A stretch of DNA of 64,000 bases from SAR202 cluster bacterium bin87 (lineage in GTDB: Bacteria; Chloroflexota; Dehalococcoidia; Lucifugimonadales; UBA3495), in contig MPNC01000004.1 in NCBI GenBank assembly GCA_002238825.1, forward strand, positions 193,241 through 257,240, read 5' to 3'. A model generated the notes under the pieces. It was not told where the DNA came from and searched no databases. It saw only the letters and a list, made by a program, of their open reading frames with translations. How positions within the stretch are numbered: the first letter of the stretch is position 1; the number at the start of each line of letters is the position of its first letter. Shown in pieces: positions 7,597 to 15,486 of the stretch. The position numbers and the translations under genes were made by a program.

Positions 7597-8598
7597 TCAG
7601 TACTCGTAGAACATGTCCTGCAGAGAATCCCTGTCGTTGCTGAGAGACAGGCCGAGCATCAAAAGTATGCGGGCCTTCTGGGGCATGAGGTTGTCGGAAA
7701 CGATGAAGCCCTGCTCGTCCTTGCGCGGGGTCATCACCACGCGGCCGGCGATGGAGCGGCTGGCGAGGACGACGGGGATACCGCCGGCTACGGCGGCCTC
7801 GGCGGCGGAGATGACCGCCGGCGGGAAGGTGCCCGCGCCGAATCCCGCTAACACCAGGCCCGCCGAACCGTGAGCCCTCACCGCGTCGATGAGCATGCCG
7901 TCGGCGCCGGCGTAGGCGTGCACGATATCCACCCGGGGCAGGTCGCTCATGCCATCCACGCGGAAGGGCGTCTCAACGGTGTGCTTGCGGACGGGCCGTC
8001 GGTAGAACACGACCTGGTGGTCGGAGTCGGCATAGCCCAGGAAGCCCAGTTCGTTGGCCCTGAAGGTCTCCACGCGCAGGGTGTTGGCCTTGTAGACCTC
8101 GCGGGCGCAGTGGATCTCGTTGTTGAGGACGGTGAGCACGCCCATGCCGGCGGCCTCGGGCGTGGCGGCGATGCGCACGGCGTCAAACAGGTTGAGGTCG
8201 GCGTCGGTGCTGATGGCCGTGGGCGGACGCATGGCGCCGGTGATGACCACGGGCCGCTGGGTCTTGACGGTCAGGTGCAGGAAATAGGCGGTCTCCTCCA
8301 GGGTGGCCGTGCCGTGCGTGATGACGATGCCGGCGGTGTCGGGCTCGTCGCGGTCGATGGCGTGGATGCGCTCGGCCAGGGCGATCCAGTTGGCGGGGCC
8401 GATGGCGGTGCTGCCGACGCTGACCATGTCCTCGGCGATGATGTTGAAGTGGTCGCCGATCTCCGGTACGCGGGCCAGGTTCTGGTCGATGGTGAGGTGG
8501 TCACCGATCTCGGGATACAGGGTGTAGTCCATGCGGTCGGGGCCGACGCCGGCGATGCTGCCGCCGGTGGCGATGATGTGGACGGTGGGATTGGGCAT
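7597..8598 (-). CDS. Asparaginase/glutaminase-family protein with an altered active site
   Basis: A 333-residue protein aligned along its length with type II L-asparaginases, which hydrolyse asparagine to aspartate and ammonia. The nucleophile loop is ATGGSIAG (near residue 11), with Ser where Thr12 normally stands. The second Thr is kept in THGTATLEET, but the following catalytic Asp (GTDT in the family) is Ala; the codon is GCC. The catalytic Lys appears in EVYKANT. No signal peptide, so cytoplasmic. ATG at 8598 follows AAGGAGCC. The changed triad means asparaginase activity cannot be assumed; a different amide substrate or a weak enzyme is possible. Confidence 0.85.
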   Translation of the reverse strand: MPNPTVHIIATGGSIAGVGPDRMDYTLYPEIGDHLTIDQNLARVPEIGDHFNIIAEDMVSVGSTAIGPANWIALAERIHAIDRDEPDTAGIVITHGTATLEETAYFLHLTVKTQRPVVITGAMRPPTAISTDADLNLFDAVRIAATPEAAGMGVLTVLNNEIHCAREVYKANTLRVETFRANELGFLGYADSDHQVVFYRRPVRKHTVETPFRVDGMSDLPRVDIVHAYAGADGMLIDAVRAHGSAGLVLAGFGAGTFPPAVISAAEAAVAGGIPVVLASRSIAGRVVMTPRKDEQGFIVSDNLMPQKARILLMLGLSLSNDRDSLQDMFYEY

Positions 8599-8717
8599 GG
8601 GTGGCTCCTTAAGTTAATCAAACAACGATCAAACAAAAATAGGCGGCATTTCAAGTAGGAAAACCGTGATTCCTGCCTTTCCTGCACCCTATTTTGGGCG
8701 ATGCCATCAAACAATCA

Positions 8718-10214
8718 TCAAAGAACCTGATCGCCTATTTCTCTCCGGCTGGCCCAGTACGGAAGGTACGCTCTGCTGCGAGCGCCGGCATCAGGATTGC
8801 CGATGACGATATACCCATCGTCCAATGCCTCTCGGAGGAACCGTGAAGCTGCTGCGGCATTCTGTCTCGCGATACCAAACCGATCTCGGATCGAGGCATT
8901 GTTCATGGGCTGGTTGGTGACATAGCGCAAACAGGCGTGCAAGTAACATGCGCGTACCCGTTCCGGTCGGTCCATATCCGACAAAGGCTTGCGTGCGAAA
9001 AGAAAAGTGCGTGTAGAACCGGTCGGCGCTTCAAATAGCGGGGGTGGCGATTGATGCAGTTCAACGCTGAGGACTACTTTATCGATGCCGGTGCCGCGTT
9101 CTTCGCAAATATCGAACCTCCGCATCAGCGAAGCCAGTGTCTCATTCCGTGATCTTGGAGGCCTGTCGAGAAAACGTTCAACCTCGACCAGTGGCTCACC
9201 AGGGTGTGTAATTTCCATGCGGGTATCAAAAATTTCCACCATCGGACCAGTTCCGGTGATTGAGTAATCTTGGTGGATCAGGGCGTTGGCGACGAGTTCG
9301 CGTACGGCGATGCGTGGGAACATCGTGACTTCCTCACGCAATGCTCGTTCGATTGTTTCAGTGGCAGGCGCCAAGGCCATGATGTAGTCCACGATTTCAT
9401 CGAATGAGATAGCGTACCCTGCCATGAACTCGCGTTCGCGTTTGGCTTCGGTACGTCCATTGCCACGATATTGTATGACACGCAGAGTTTTGCGCCGAAT
9501 ATTTGGAAAATTCCGAATATCTCGCGCCAACAGGATCGCTCCCAAATTGCTAATGTTCCAACCACCGGCAGGACAGCGAGCGATCAGATTGTCGCTGCAC
9601 AGCTTATCTAGGATAGCCACTCGACCGTCCGGCAGTGGCAACTTTAACCGGTTGAAGTATTCCGGATGGTCCAATTTCAGGAGCACATCTTCATCGGTCA
9701 CTCTTTCTTCAGCAAGTCCGTTCTCGAAGTTGACACGCTCCAAAAGACGCCAGAGGGTTCGCTCCTTCTCAGGGTGGTCTTTGAGCTTCTTGGTAGCACT
9801 GCCGATGCGGATATACCTTTCGCCGCCAAACGCGACCGGATGTTGGGCCGTGGCATCAATTTCCAGAATCACGATAGCTTTACCGGAAATCTCGACGCCC
9901 CCAAAAGCGAAGTTCAATTGCGGACTGATTCGCCTAAGCAACCAGTTTTCTAGCAACTCACCACCTCTCTTCGAAGCACCGGGAATAAACGTTGTGCCGA
10001 CGAGGTAGTGGGTTTCATCTTCGATGCCCCACACGATATAAGCCTTGGCCTTCCCACTGAGCACAGCGCCATTGGACAACGCGGCGATATCCGCCCCAAT
10101 CATCGCTGGATCAGTATTATTTTCCTTGAACTCTACCCATTCGGTCTCGTGTGGCAATTTGCATAGCTCATTTACCAACCCGGTCAAATATTCCTGGTCT
10201 CGAACAGCAACCAT
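8718..10214 (-). CDS. AlbA_2 (Schlafen-like) domain and HATPase_c_4 regulator
   Basis: A 498-residue protein. The N-terminal region (about 15-150) carries E-W-V-E-F-K followed by D-I-A-A-L-S-N and a basic GERYIRIGS segment, typical of AlbA_2/Schlafen-like nucleic-acid binding domains. Residues about 300-390 carry IAVRELVANALIHQDYS and RGTGID, matching the ATPase-like HATPase_c_4 domain of RecG-related proteins. A winged-helix region follows (NNASIRDRFGIARQNAAAA). Family members act as transcription regulators or in mobile and defence islands. The gene is lower in GC than its neighbours (a 60-base sample at 9481 has 29 G+C), suggesting transfer. It has its own TTGCTATAAT promoter and stands alone. 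Confidence 0.8.
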   Translation of the reverse strand: MVAVRDQEYLTGLVNELCKLPHETEWVEFKENNTDPAMIGADIAALSNGAVLSGKAKAYIVWGIEDETHYLVGTTFIPGASKRGGELLENWLLRRISPQLNFAFGGVEISGKAIVILEIDATAQHPVAFGGERYIRIGSATKKLKDHPEKERTLWRLLERVNFENGLAEERVTDEDVLLKLDHPEYFNRLKLPLPDGRVAILDKLCSDNLIARCPAGGWNISNLGAILLARDIRNFPNIRRKTLRVIQYRGNGRTEAKREREFMAGYAISFDEIVDYIMALAPATETIERALREEVTMFPRIAVRELVANALIHQDYSITGTGPMVEIFDTRMEITHPGEPLVEVERFLDRPPRSRNETLASLMRRFDICEERGTGIDKVVLSVELHQSPPPLFEAPTGSTRTFLFARKPLSDMDRPERVRACYLHACLRYVTNQPMNNASIRDRFGIARQNAAAASRFLREALDDGYIVIGNPDAGARSRAYLPYWASRREIGDQVL

Positions 10215-10265
10215 GATTCAATCATCCCGCGTACGGTGCCCATGCACTGGCCAAAAATCCTTAGA

Positions 10266-10271
10266 ATTATA
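10266..10271 (-). promoter_or_regulatory. Extended -10 promoter of the AlbA_2 regulator
   Basis: TTGCTATAAT on the minus strand, an extended -10 (TGnTATAAT), 52 bases upstream of the ATG at 10214. Confidence 0.6.
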
Positions 10272-10349
10272 GCAACTCGATAAACGAGATCATCCTCCCC
10301 GTCAACCGACTGCAACGAGCAACGCCGGGGGTCGCGGCTGACGGTAGGG

Positions 10350-10355
10350 TATAAT
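10350..10355 (+). promoter_or_regulatory. -10 box of the cyclophilin gene
   Basis: GGGTATAATC; the TATAAT lies 42 bases before the ATG at 10397. No good -35 is present at 16-18 bases upstream. Confidence 0.5.
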
Positions 10356-10396
10356 CGGCGGGACTTATCCGCTCCACGAACATCAGGAGACATTCG

Positions 10397-10933
10397 ATGC
10401 CCCCCAAGCAATATGAGAACTCGCCCGGCCTGGTCATTGAAGGGACCAAGCGGTACCACGCTGTCATCAAGACCGACAAGGGCGACATGACTATCGAGCT
10501 GCTGTCGGAGGTTGCTCCGAGAGCCGTCAACAACTTCGTCTTCCTGGCGCGGGACGGATTTTACGAAGACAACCAGTTCCACCGGGTCATCAACGGGTTC
10601 ATGATCCAGGGCGGGTGCCCCAAAGGCGACGGCACTGGCGGGCCCGGCTACCGGTTCAGCGACGAGGAAGTGACGCGCTCCTACACGCGGGGGACCCTGG
10701 CCATGGCCAACGCGGGCCCGAACACCAACGGGAGCCAGTGGTTCATCGTCCACGGCGCGAACGCGGGACTGCCGCCCAACTACACCATCTTCGGAATGCT
10801 GACCGAGGGCGACGACGTGCTGGAAGCGCTGGCCAACTCGCCGGTGCGGCAGAGCCGCGGCGGCGAGAACTCGCAGCCAACTGAGCGTCTGGCCATCCAG
10901 AACATCGAGATCACCGAGACCGACCTGGGCTGA
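10397..10933 (+). CDS. ppi: Cyclophilin-type peptidyl-prolyl cis-trans isomerase
   Basis: A 178-residue cyclophilin that speeds cis-trans isomerisation of X-Pro bonds in protein folding. The signature block FHRVINGFMIQGGCPKGDG (around residue 55) supplies the catalytic Arg and the Phe/Met/Gln pocket, and NTNGSQWFIVHG adds the second part of the site. No signal peptide, so cytoplasmic. AGGAGAC precedes the ATG, with a TATAAT further upstream and a hairpin after the stop, so it is a single-gene transcription unit. Confidence 0.95.
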   Translation: MPPKQYENSPGLVIEGTKRYHAVIKTDKGDMTIELLSEVAPRAVNNFVFLARDGFYEDNQFHRVINGFMIQGGCPKGDGTGGPGYRFSDEEVTRSYTRGTLAMANAGPNTNGSQWFIVHGANAGLPPNYTIFGMLTEGDDVLEALANSPVRQSRGGENSQPTERLAIQNIEITETDLG

Positions 10934-10960
10934 TCCGCAACGGCACGGACGTTGAACGAT

Positions 10961-10985
10961 GAGGGCGGGTACGAAACCCACCCTC
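10961..10985 (+). terminator. Hairpin after the cyclophilin gene
   Basis: GAGGGCGGGT, a five-base loop, then ACCCACCCTC: a ten-base stem with one mismatch followed by AATCTTT. It lies 28 bases past the stop and could serve as an intrinsic terminator. Confidence 0.5.
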
Positions 10986-11030
10986 AATCTTTGGCGTGGT
11001 GCGCCCGGTCATCGGGCCCGGGGTTGTGGC

Positions 11031-12428
11031 CTACGAGTCGCCGGCGGCGGGGGCCGGGGCGGCGACGGGTGCGGCTGCTGCGGGCGTGGTGGGGATGCTC
11101 GGTCGCTTGGCGAACAGGAAGAAGACGCCGCCGATGAAGTTGAACGCCGCCAGCACCAGGAAGGCGATGGTGTAGGAGCCCCGCCAGTCGTACATGTAGC
11201 CGGCGAAGGGGCTCGAAATCAGGAGCAGCCCGTTCATGGGTATGGTGCTGATGCCCAGGATCTTGCCGAAGTTGCCGCGACCGAAGTACTCGCCGCGTAT
11301 GGACGTCGTGAGTGGGTTGCGGCCCCCGAAACCAAAGCCGAAGATCACGGCGAAGGTGTAGAACATCCAGAGCTCGGTGCTGAAGGTGAGGAGCAGCACG
11401 GCGCCGGCCTGTATCGTGGTGAACACGAACAGCCCATAACGCTTGGGGAAGCGGTCGCCGATGTAGCCGCCCAGGGGCTGGGAGAACATGGACACCATGG
11501 TGTAGAGGATCACCACGGTGCCGGCGTATTCCTCGAAGCCCGCGTCCTTGAGCAGCAGGCCGAGGTGGGTGAAGATGGCCAGGATGATCATGCTGGTCAT
11601 GCCGTGGCCGAGGGCGATGAGCCAGAACGCGGAGGTGCGCACCGCTTGCTGGGCGGTGAGGCCCTGGGGGGCCGGCGGAGTGCGACGTCCGCCGCGCGCC
11701 GGCGATGAGGTTTCGGTTCCCTCCGCCTGGAGGCCCATATCCTCCGGCCGGTTACGTATGACGTAGGACAGCGGGAGGGCGGCGACGAGGATCAGGATCG
11801 CCAGGATTAACGCGACGTTTTCCCAGCCGATGGCGCGGCCGATACCGAGGGTATGTCCGGTGAAGGGCACGCCGACGCTGCCGTTGATGCCGAGGTCGAT
11901 GAGGGGGATGACTATGAGCGCGCCGCCGCGGCTCATGAAGTTGGCCCAGCCCATGGCCGAGGCCATGCGGCGGGAGAACCAGTTGTTGATGGTGGTCATC
12001 ATGGGGACCCAGCTGCCCATGCCCTGGCCGGCCGCCATGACCATGTAGGCGGCGTAGAACATGTACAGGGGCGCCACGGGCCAGAAGCCGGCGTCGATCT
12101 GCCAGAAGATCAGGAAGCCGATGCCCAGGATGATGAACCCCATGAACACCATCTTGCGGGCGCCGAGCTTGTCGGTGAGGTAGCCCTCGATGGGCCCCAT
12201 CAGGCCGCCTTCGATGCGGGTCAAGGTGAGGGCGAGGGAGAGTTGGCCGCGGGGCCAGCCGAAGCTGTTTTCGAGGGCGACGGCCCAAAGGGTCATCGCG
12301 TGGAACAGCGGCACCGTGGCTATCGTCATCACGAAGCCGGTGGCGAAGACGATGTACCAGCCGTAGTAAACGTTGCGCGGCCGGAAGCCGAAGCGCGCTC
12401 CGCCGGAGGGTGCGTCGTTGCTGGTCAT
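11031..12428 (-). CDS. MFS transporter, oxalate/formate antiporter-like
   Basis: A 465-residue major facilitator with 12 predicted membrane helices. GPIEGYLTDKLGARKM in the N-terminal half and GGYIGDRFPKRYG in the C-terminal half are the repeated loop 2-3 motifs. The overall pattern, including WPRGQLSLALTLTRIEGG and the FGFGFGGRNPLTTSI segment, resembles the oxalate:formate/monocarboxylate group rather than the tandem MFS genes at 3338 and 4685. The substrate is probably an organic anion, by family only. The C-terminal tail is Ala/Pro-rich. Confidence 0.85.
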   Translation of the reverse strand: MTSNDAPSGGARFGFRPRNVYYGWYIVFATGFVMTIATVPLFHAMTLWAVALENSFGWPRGQLSLALTLTRIEGGLMGPIEGYLTDKLGARKMVFMGFIILGIGFLIFWQIDAGFWPVAPLYMFYAAYMVMAAGQGMGSWVPMMTTINNWFSRRMASAMGWANFMSRGGALIVIPLIDLGINGSVGVPFTGHTLGIGRAIGWENVALILAILILVAALPLSYVIRNRPEDMGLQAEGTETSSPARGGRRTPPAPQGLTAQQAVRTSAFWLIALGHGMTSMIILAIFTHLGLLLKDAGFEEYAGTVVILYTMVSMFSQPLGGYIGDRFPKRYGLFVFTTIQAGAVLLLTFSTELWMFYTFAVIFGFGFGGRNPLTTSIRGEYFGRGNFGKILGISTIPMNGLLLISSPFAGYMYDWRGSYTIAFLVLAAFNFIGGVFFLFAKRPSIPTTPAAAAPVAAPAPAAGDS

Positions 12429-12566
12429 AGCGATTAAGAAAAACGGCGCAACGCGACGATTGCCGTTGCGCGACGGCGGTCATTTTACGCCTTTGATGAA
12501 TATGCGCACAAGGCATATAGATTGATGGCGATTATCACAAACTTCTATCCGGGAGGTGGCGGGGAC

Positions 12567-12678
12567 CGTCAGGATCAGGATTTACGGGATTTTATGATTT
12601 GGCAGGATCGGGAGATATCGATCACAGAACGATTCCAATCCTGCTAATCCTCAAATCTTGAAAATCCTGCTTCTGACG
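12567..12678. repeat. Family C palindromic element, copy 1
   Basis: About 112 bases, opening with CGTCAGGATCAGGATTT and closing with AAAATCCTGCTTCTGACG, so the ends are inverted repeats. The inside alternates GGATT and AATCC blocks. Two further copies are at 26501 and 37550. Confidence 0.75.
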
Positions 12679-12711
12679 ATTTGCGAAAGCGGGCGCGCAT
12701 GAGCTCGTTTA

Positions 12712-12876
12712 CGCTCACACGTACCCAGTTTGTCATCGCGAGGAGCGTAGTCCGCTCATGGTGAGCTTGTCGAACCACGTGGCGATCTCGTTGCTGAAAG
12801 AGACCCTGGTTGCCATCACGGGATTGCCACGTTTCGCTCGCAATGACAACTGAGCCGCAAAGCGGGTACGCGTGAG
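12712..12876. repeat. Composite repeat: family A element inside outer inverted repeat
   Basis: Inner element 12732-12847 starts GTCATCGCGAGGAGCG and ends CGCTCGCAATGAC. The outer pair is CGCTCACACGTACCC on the left and GCGGGTACGCGTGAGC on the right. A degenerate right outer half (GCGGGCGCGCATGAGC) sits at about 12690, directly after family C copy 1, and a truncated family A half follows at 12884. The 12429-12991 spacer is thus almost all repeat. Confidence 0.8.
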
Positions 12877-12991
12877 CTCGCATACGGGATTGCCACGCTG
12901 CGCCGTCGGTGCCAAACTTGGGGACAAGTCGACAACGACACCAAACCGTCCCGACGCTCCCAAGACCCGACACTCCTAAGAGAGGTGCAAC

Positions 12992-13807
12992 GTGAGCAGC
13001 GCGCAAATCAACGGAATTGACCTGCACTACCAGAGCTACGGCGAGGGCGATGCCATCGTGTTCGCCCACGGCGCCGGCGGCAACCTGCTGAGCTGGTGGC
13101 AGCAGATACCCTTCTTCTCGCAGCGGTACCGGTGCGTCACCTTTGACCACCGCGGGTTCGGCCACTCGTACGATGTGCCCGACGGACCGGGAGCCAATTC
13201 CTTCGTGGACGACCTGCGGGGGTTGCTGGACCACCTGGGGATCGAATCGGCGCACCTGGTGGCGCAGTCCATGGGCGGCCGGACGATGCTGGGGTTTGCC
13301 GTGGCATATCCACGCCGGGTGAAGAGCCTGGTGATGGCCGACACGGTGGGCGGCATGAACGTACCGGAGGTGCTGGAGCAGCAGCGCATCTGGGCGGAGA
13401 AGCAGGCATCCAACCCCGCCGCCAGCGGCGATATCGGCTACCGGGCGGTGGCTCCACTATTCGTGCAGCGCAATCCCAACCTGGCAAACCTCTACCTGCA
13501 GGTGTCGCGCACCAACCCGCCGCGTCACACGCCGCCGGGCGGCATGGTCGCTGGCCCCAGCGCTGATCAACCGGCGAATCTGAATGTTCCCACCCTGTTC
13601 TTCGTGGGCGAGGACGACCAGATCTCGCCGCCGCAGGTGATCGAGGCCGGTGCGCGGGCCATCCCCGGGTCGCGGCTGCTGCGGGTGCCGGAGGCCGGCC
13701 ACTCGGTCTACTTCGAGAAGCCGGACATCTTCAACTTCGAGGTGCTGCGGTTCATCGAGAGCGCCGTTGCCGCCGGGACGCCGGAGCCGGTGGCAGCTGC
13801 GGTCTAG
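12992..13807 (+). CDS. Alpha/beta hydrolase
   Basis: A 271-residue alpha/beta-hydrolase fold enzyme. HGAGGN near residue 25 forms the oxyanion loop, VAQSMGGRT near residue 90 is the nucleophile elbow with its Ser, EDDQISPP supplies the acid, and EAGHSVYFE the catalytic His. The closest families are esterases, C-C bond hydrolases and haloperoxidase-like proteins; the substrate is unknown. The start is GTG at 12992 after AGAGGTG. It leads a plus-strand group running to the enoyl-CoA hydratase. Confidence 0.85.
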   Translation: MSSAQINGIDLHYQSYGEGDAIVFAHGAGGNLLSWWQQIPFFSQRYRCVTFDHRGFGHSYDVPDGPGANSFVDDLRGLLDHLGIESAHLVAQSMGGRTMLGFAVAYPRRVKSLVMADTVGGMNVPEVLEQQRIWAEKQASNPAASGDIGYRAVAPLFVQRNPNLANLYLQVSRTNPPRHTPPGGMVAGPSADQPANLNVPTLFFVGEDDQISPPQVIEAGARAIPGSRLLRVPEAGHSVYFEKPDIFNFEVLRFIESAVAAGTPEPVAAAV

Positions 13808-13825
13808 CAGTTGCAGTTGTGAAGG

Positions 13826-14176
13826 ATGGAAACACCTCCAAATCTGCCCGATGACGCATCAGACGTCGAAAGACTACGTGCAGAATTCGATCGAATGCCA
13901 AAAACCCGGCATGGAGCCGAGCTCCAAGAAACTCACCCTGAAGTATTGCCGGAATGGGTGATGCGGACCATTGAACAACCATACGAACAATGGGAAGAAC
14001 ATGTAGCGCACCGGAATGAAGTCAGAACTGTCCTGGTTGGACGTGTCCCTGAGTTCGATCAGTGGATCAAAGTCGTGCTTGTAGGCCGTCCGGGGACGGG
14101 CGCTCTGCACACCGCTTACCCAGACAGGCAACTAGAGAGAAGATACGGAGGCAGGCCGTGGTCAAATCTACGGTGA
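13826..14176 (+). CDS. Small hypothetical protein, possible DUF4258-like toxin partner
   Basis: A 116-residue protein. The middle reads HPEVLPEWVMRTIEQPYEQW, then a strand RTVLVGRV, and later GALHTAYP. A Pro-rich helix, a strand, and a terminal TAYP strand recall small RNase-like DUF4258/BrnT-type proteins, which are often encoded just before a DUF2283 protein, as here. The gene overlaps the downstream DUF2283 gene by 19 bases. The ribosome site is weak. Function is inferred from layout only. Confidence 0.5.
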   Translation: METPPNLPDDASDVERLRAEFDRMPKTRHGAELQETHPEVLPEWVMRTIEQPYEQWEEHVAHRNEVRTVLVGRVPEFDQWIKVVLVGRPGTGALHTAYPDRQLERRYGGRPWSNLR

Positions 14177-14418
14177 ATCACCAAGAGAACGAGCCCGAGG
14201 TGAAGTATTACGCCGATACCGAGACGCTCTGCATCACCAACGGCAGGCCCTTGGGCGAAGGCGACGACGTTTGCAAGGACGTGGTGGCGTTCTTCGACAA
14301 GGAAAACCCGTCCGAAGTGGTCGGGGTGACCATCGAATGCGCCGAAGAGGTGCTGAAGCCCTTCGTCGACGCCATTTTGGCCAAGCACGGCGTAACCAAG
14401 GCTGAGACGACCATATGA
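14158..14418 (+). CDS. DUF2283 family protein
   Basis: An 86-residue protein with VKYYADTETLCITNG at the N-terminal strand and VVAFFDKENPSEVVGVTIE in the middle, matching the DUF2283 pattern of YY...D.L.I and a D.....VVG.EI turn. DUF2283 proteins are frequently partners of DUF4258 genes and have been suggested to be antitoxins. The start is GTG at 14158 because GGAGG lies six bases before it. The stop overlaps the start of the enoyl-CoA hydratase (ATGA), so the three genes are coupled. Confidence 0.7.
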   Translation: MVKSTVNHQENEPEVKYYADTETLCITNGRPLGEGDDVCKDVVAFFDKENPSEVVGVTIECAEEVLKPFVDAILAKHGVTKAETTI

Positions 14419-15206
14419 GTGGGAATGGAGCCAACGTGACCAACGGAGTATCGGTGGAAATCCAGAACGGAATCGCCACGCTGTCCATCGCGGGGCGCAC
14501 GCACCTGAACCTGCTGGGGCCCGACGTGTTCCGGGAGTTGCGGGAGCGGGTCGAGGAGTGTGGGAACGATGCGACGGTGCGGGCCATCATCTTGCGCGGG
14601 GCCGGTGAGCGGGCTTTCTCGGCCGGTGTGGACCTGCGCGAGATGAAGGACCTGACGCCTCTGACGGCGGAGCAGTTCATCCGCAGCCTGCACGGAGCGG
14701 CGCGCATCCTGGTGGACGTGCCGGTGCCGGTGGTGGCGGCGATACAGGGGCCGTGCCTGGGCGGCGCGCTGGAGTTGGCGCTGGCCGCCGATATCCGCAT
14801 CGCGTCGGATGACGCCATCTTCGGGCTGCCGGAGGTGCGGGTGGGTCTGCCCTCGGTGATCGAGGCGTCGCTGCTGCCGCCGACGGTGGGCCTGGGCCGG
14901 GCGCGGAAGATGCTGCTCACCGGCGAGACCGTGGACGCCGCCGAGGCGCATCGCATCGGCCTGGTCGATGAGGTGGTTGATCACGAACTGGTACACGAAA
15001 CGGCGATGGCAACGGCGCGGGAGTTCCTGGGCATGGCCCGGCCCGTGCTGGCATCGCAGAAGGACATCGTCGGCAAGTGGCTGGAGTTGGGCGAGGCGGA
15101 GTCGGCGGAGTACACCATCAAGGCCTTCGCCCTGGGGTTCGCCACGCCGTATCCCCATGAGGCGATGACCGCGTTCCTGGAGAAGCGCGCGCCGCGATTT
15201 GACTGA
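14415..15206 (+). CDS. Enoyl-CoA hydratase/isomerase family protein
   Basis: A 263-residue crotonase-fold protein. AFSAGVDLREMKDL (near residue 70) is the first oxyanion-hole segment, and IQGPCLGGALELALAADIRIA (about residues 113-133) the second. FGLPEVRVGLPSV follows, where crotonases place the catalytic Glu. Members hydrate or isomerise enoyl-CoA thioesters in fatty-acid or aromatic breakdown; the exact substrate is unknown. It overlaps the DUF2283 gene by four bases, an odd partnership that may be simple adjacency. Confidence 0.9.
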   Translation: MSGNGANVTNGVSVEIQNGIATLSIAGRTHLNLLGPDVFRELRERVEECGNDATVRAIILRGAGERAFSAGVDLREMKDLTPLTAEQFIRSLHGAARILVDVPVPVVAAIQGPCLGGALELALAADIRIASDDAIFGLPEVRVGLPSVIEASLLPPTVGLGRARKMLLTGETVDAAEAHRIGLVDEVVDHELVHETAMATAREFLGMARPVLASQKDIVGKWLELGEAESAEYTIKAFALGFATPYPHEAMTAFLEKRAPRFD

Positions 15207-15213
15207 CAAGATC

Positions 15214-15305
15214 GTCATTGCGAGCGCAGCGCGGCAATCTCGTCGGACTAACGGACGTTGCTACGCGAGCGAGATCGCCACGTCGCCAACGCTCCTCGCG
15301 ATGAC
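15214..15305. repeat. Family A element
   Basis: Starts GTCATTGCGAGCGCAGCG and ends CTCCTCGCGATGAC, with imperfect terminal inverted repeats. It begins seven bases after the enoyl-CoA hydratase stop. The next copy, at 15359, is nearly identical, so the two form a direct tandem separated by an outer-repeat half (CTCACGCGTACCC at 15331). Confidence 0.8.
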
Positions 15306-15358
15306 AAACCACAGAGGCATGAAACCGGACCTCACGCGTACCCAGTTTCACTGGAACT

Positions 15359-15450
15359 GTCATTGCGAGCGCAGCGCGGCAATCTCGTCGGACTAACGGA
15401 CGTTGCCACGAGAGCGAGATCGCCGCGCCGCCAACGCTCCTTGCGATGAC
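15359..15450. repeat. Family A element, tandem copy
   Basis: Nearly the same 92-base sequence as at 15214, including the internal CGGACTAACGGACGTTGC, so one is probably a recent duplicate of the other. It lies 37 bases before the nitroreductase start. Confidence 0.8.
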
Positions 15451-15486
15451 AAACCGGACAGACATAAAACCGGAGGAGTACACCCA

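Noticed and set aside
7225-7851. A 208-codon plus-strand frame
   Set aside because: Most of it is antisense to the asparaginase-fold gene; the upstream part shows no coding signal.
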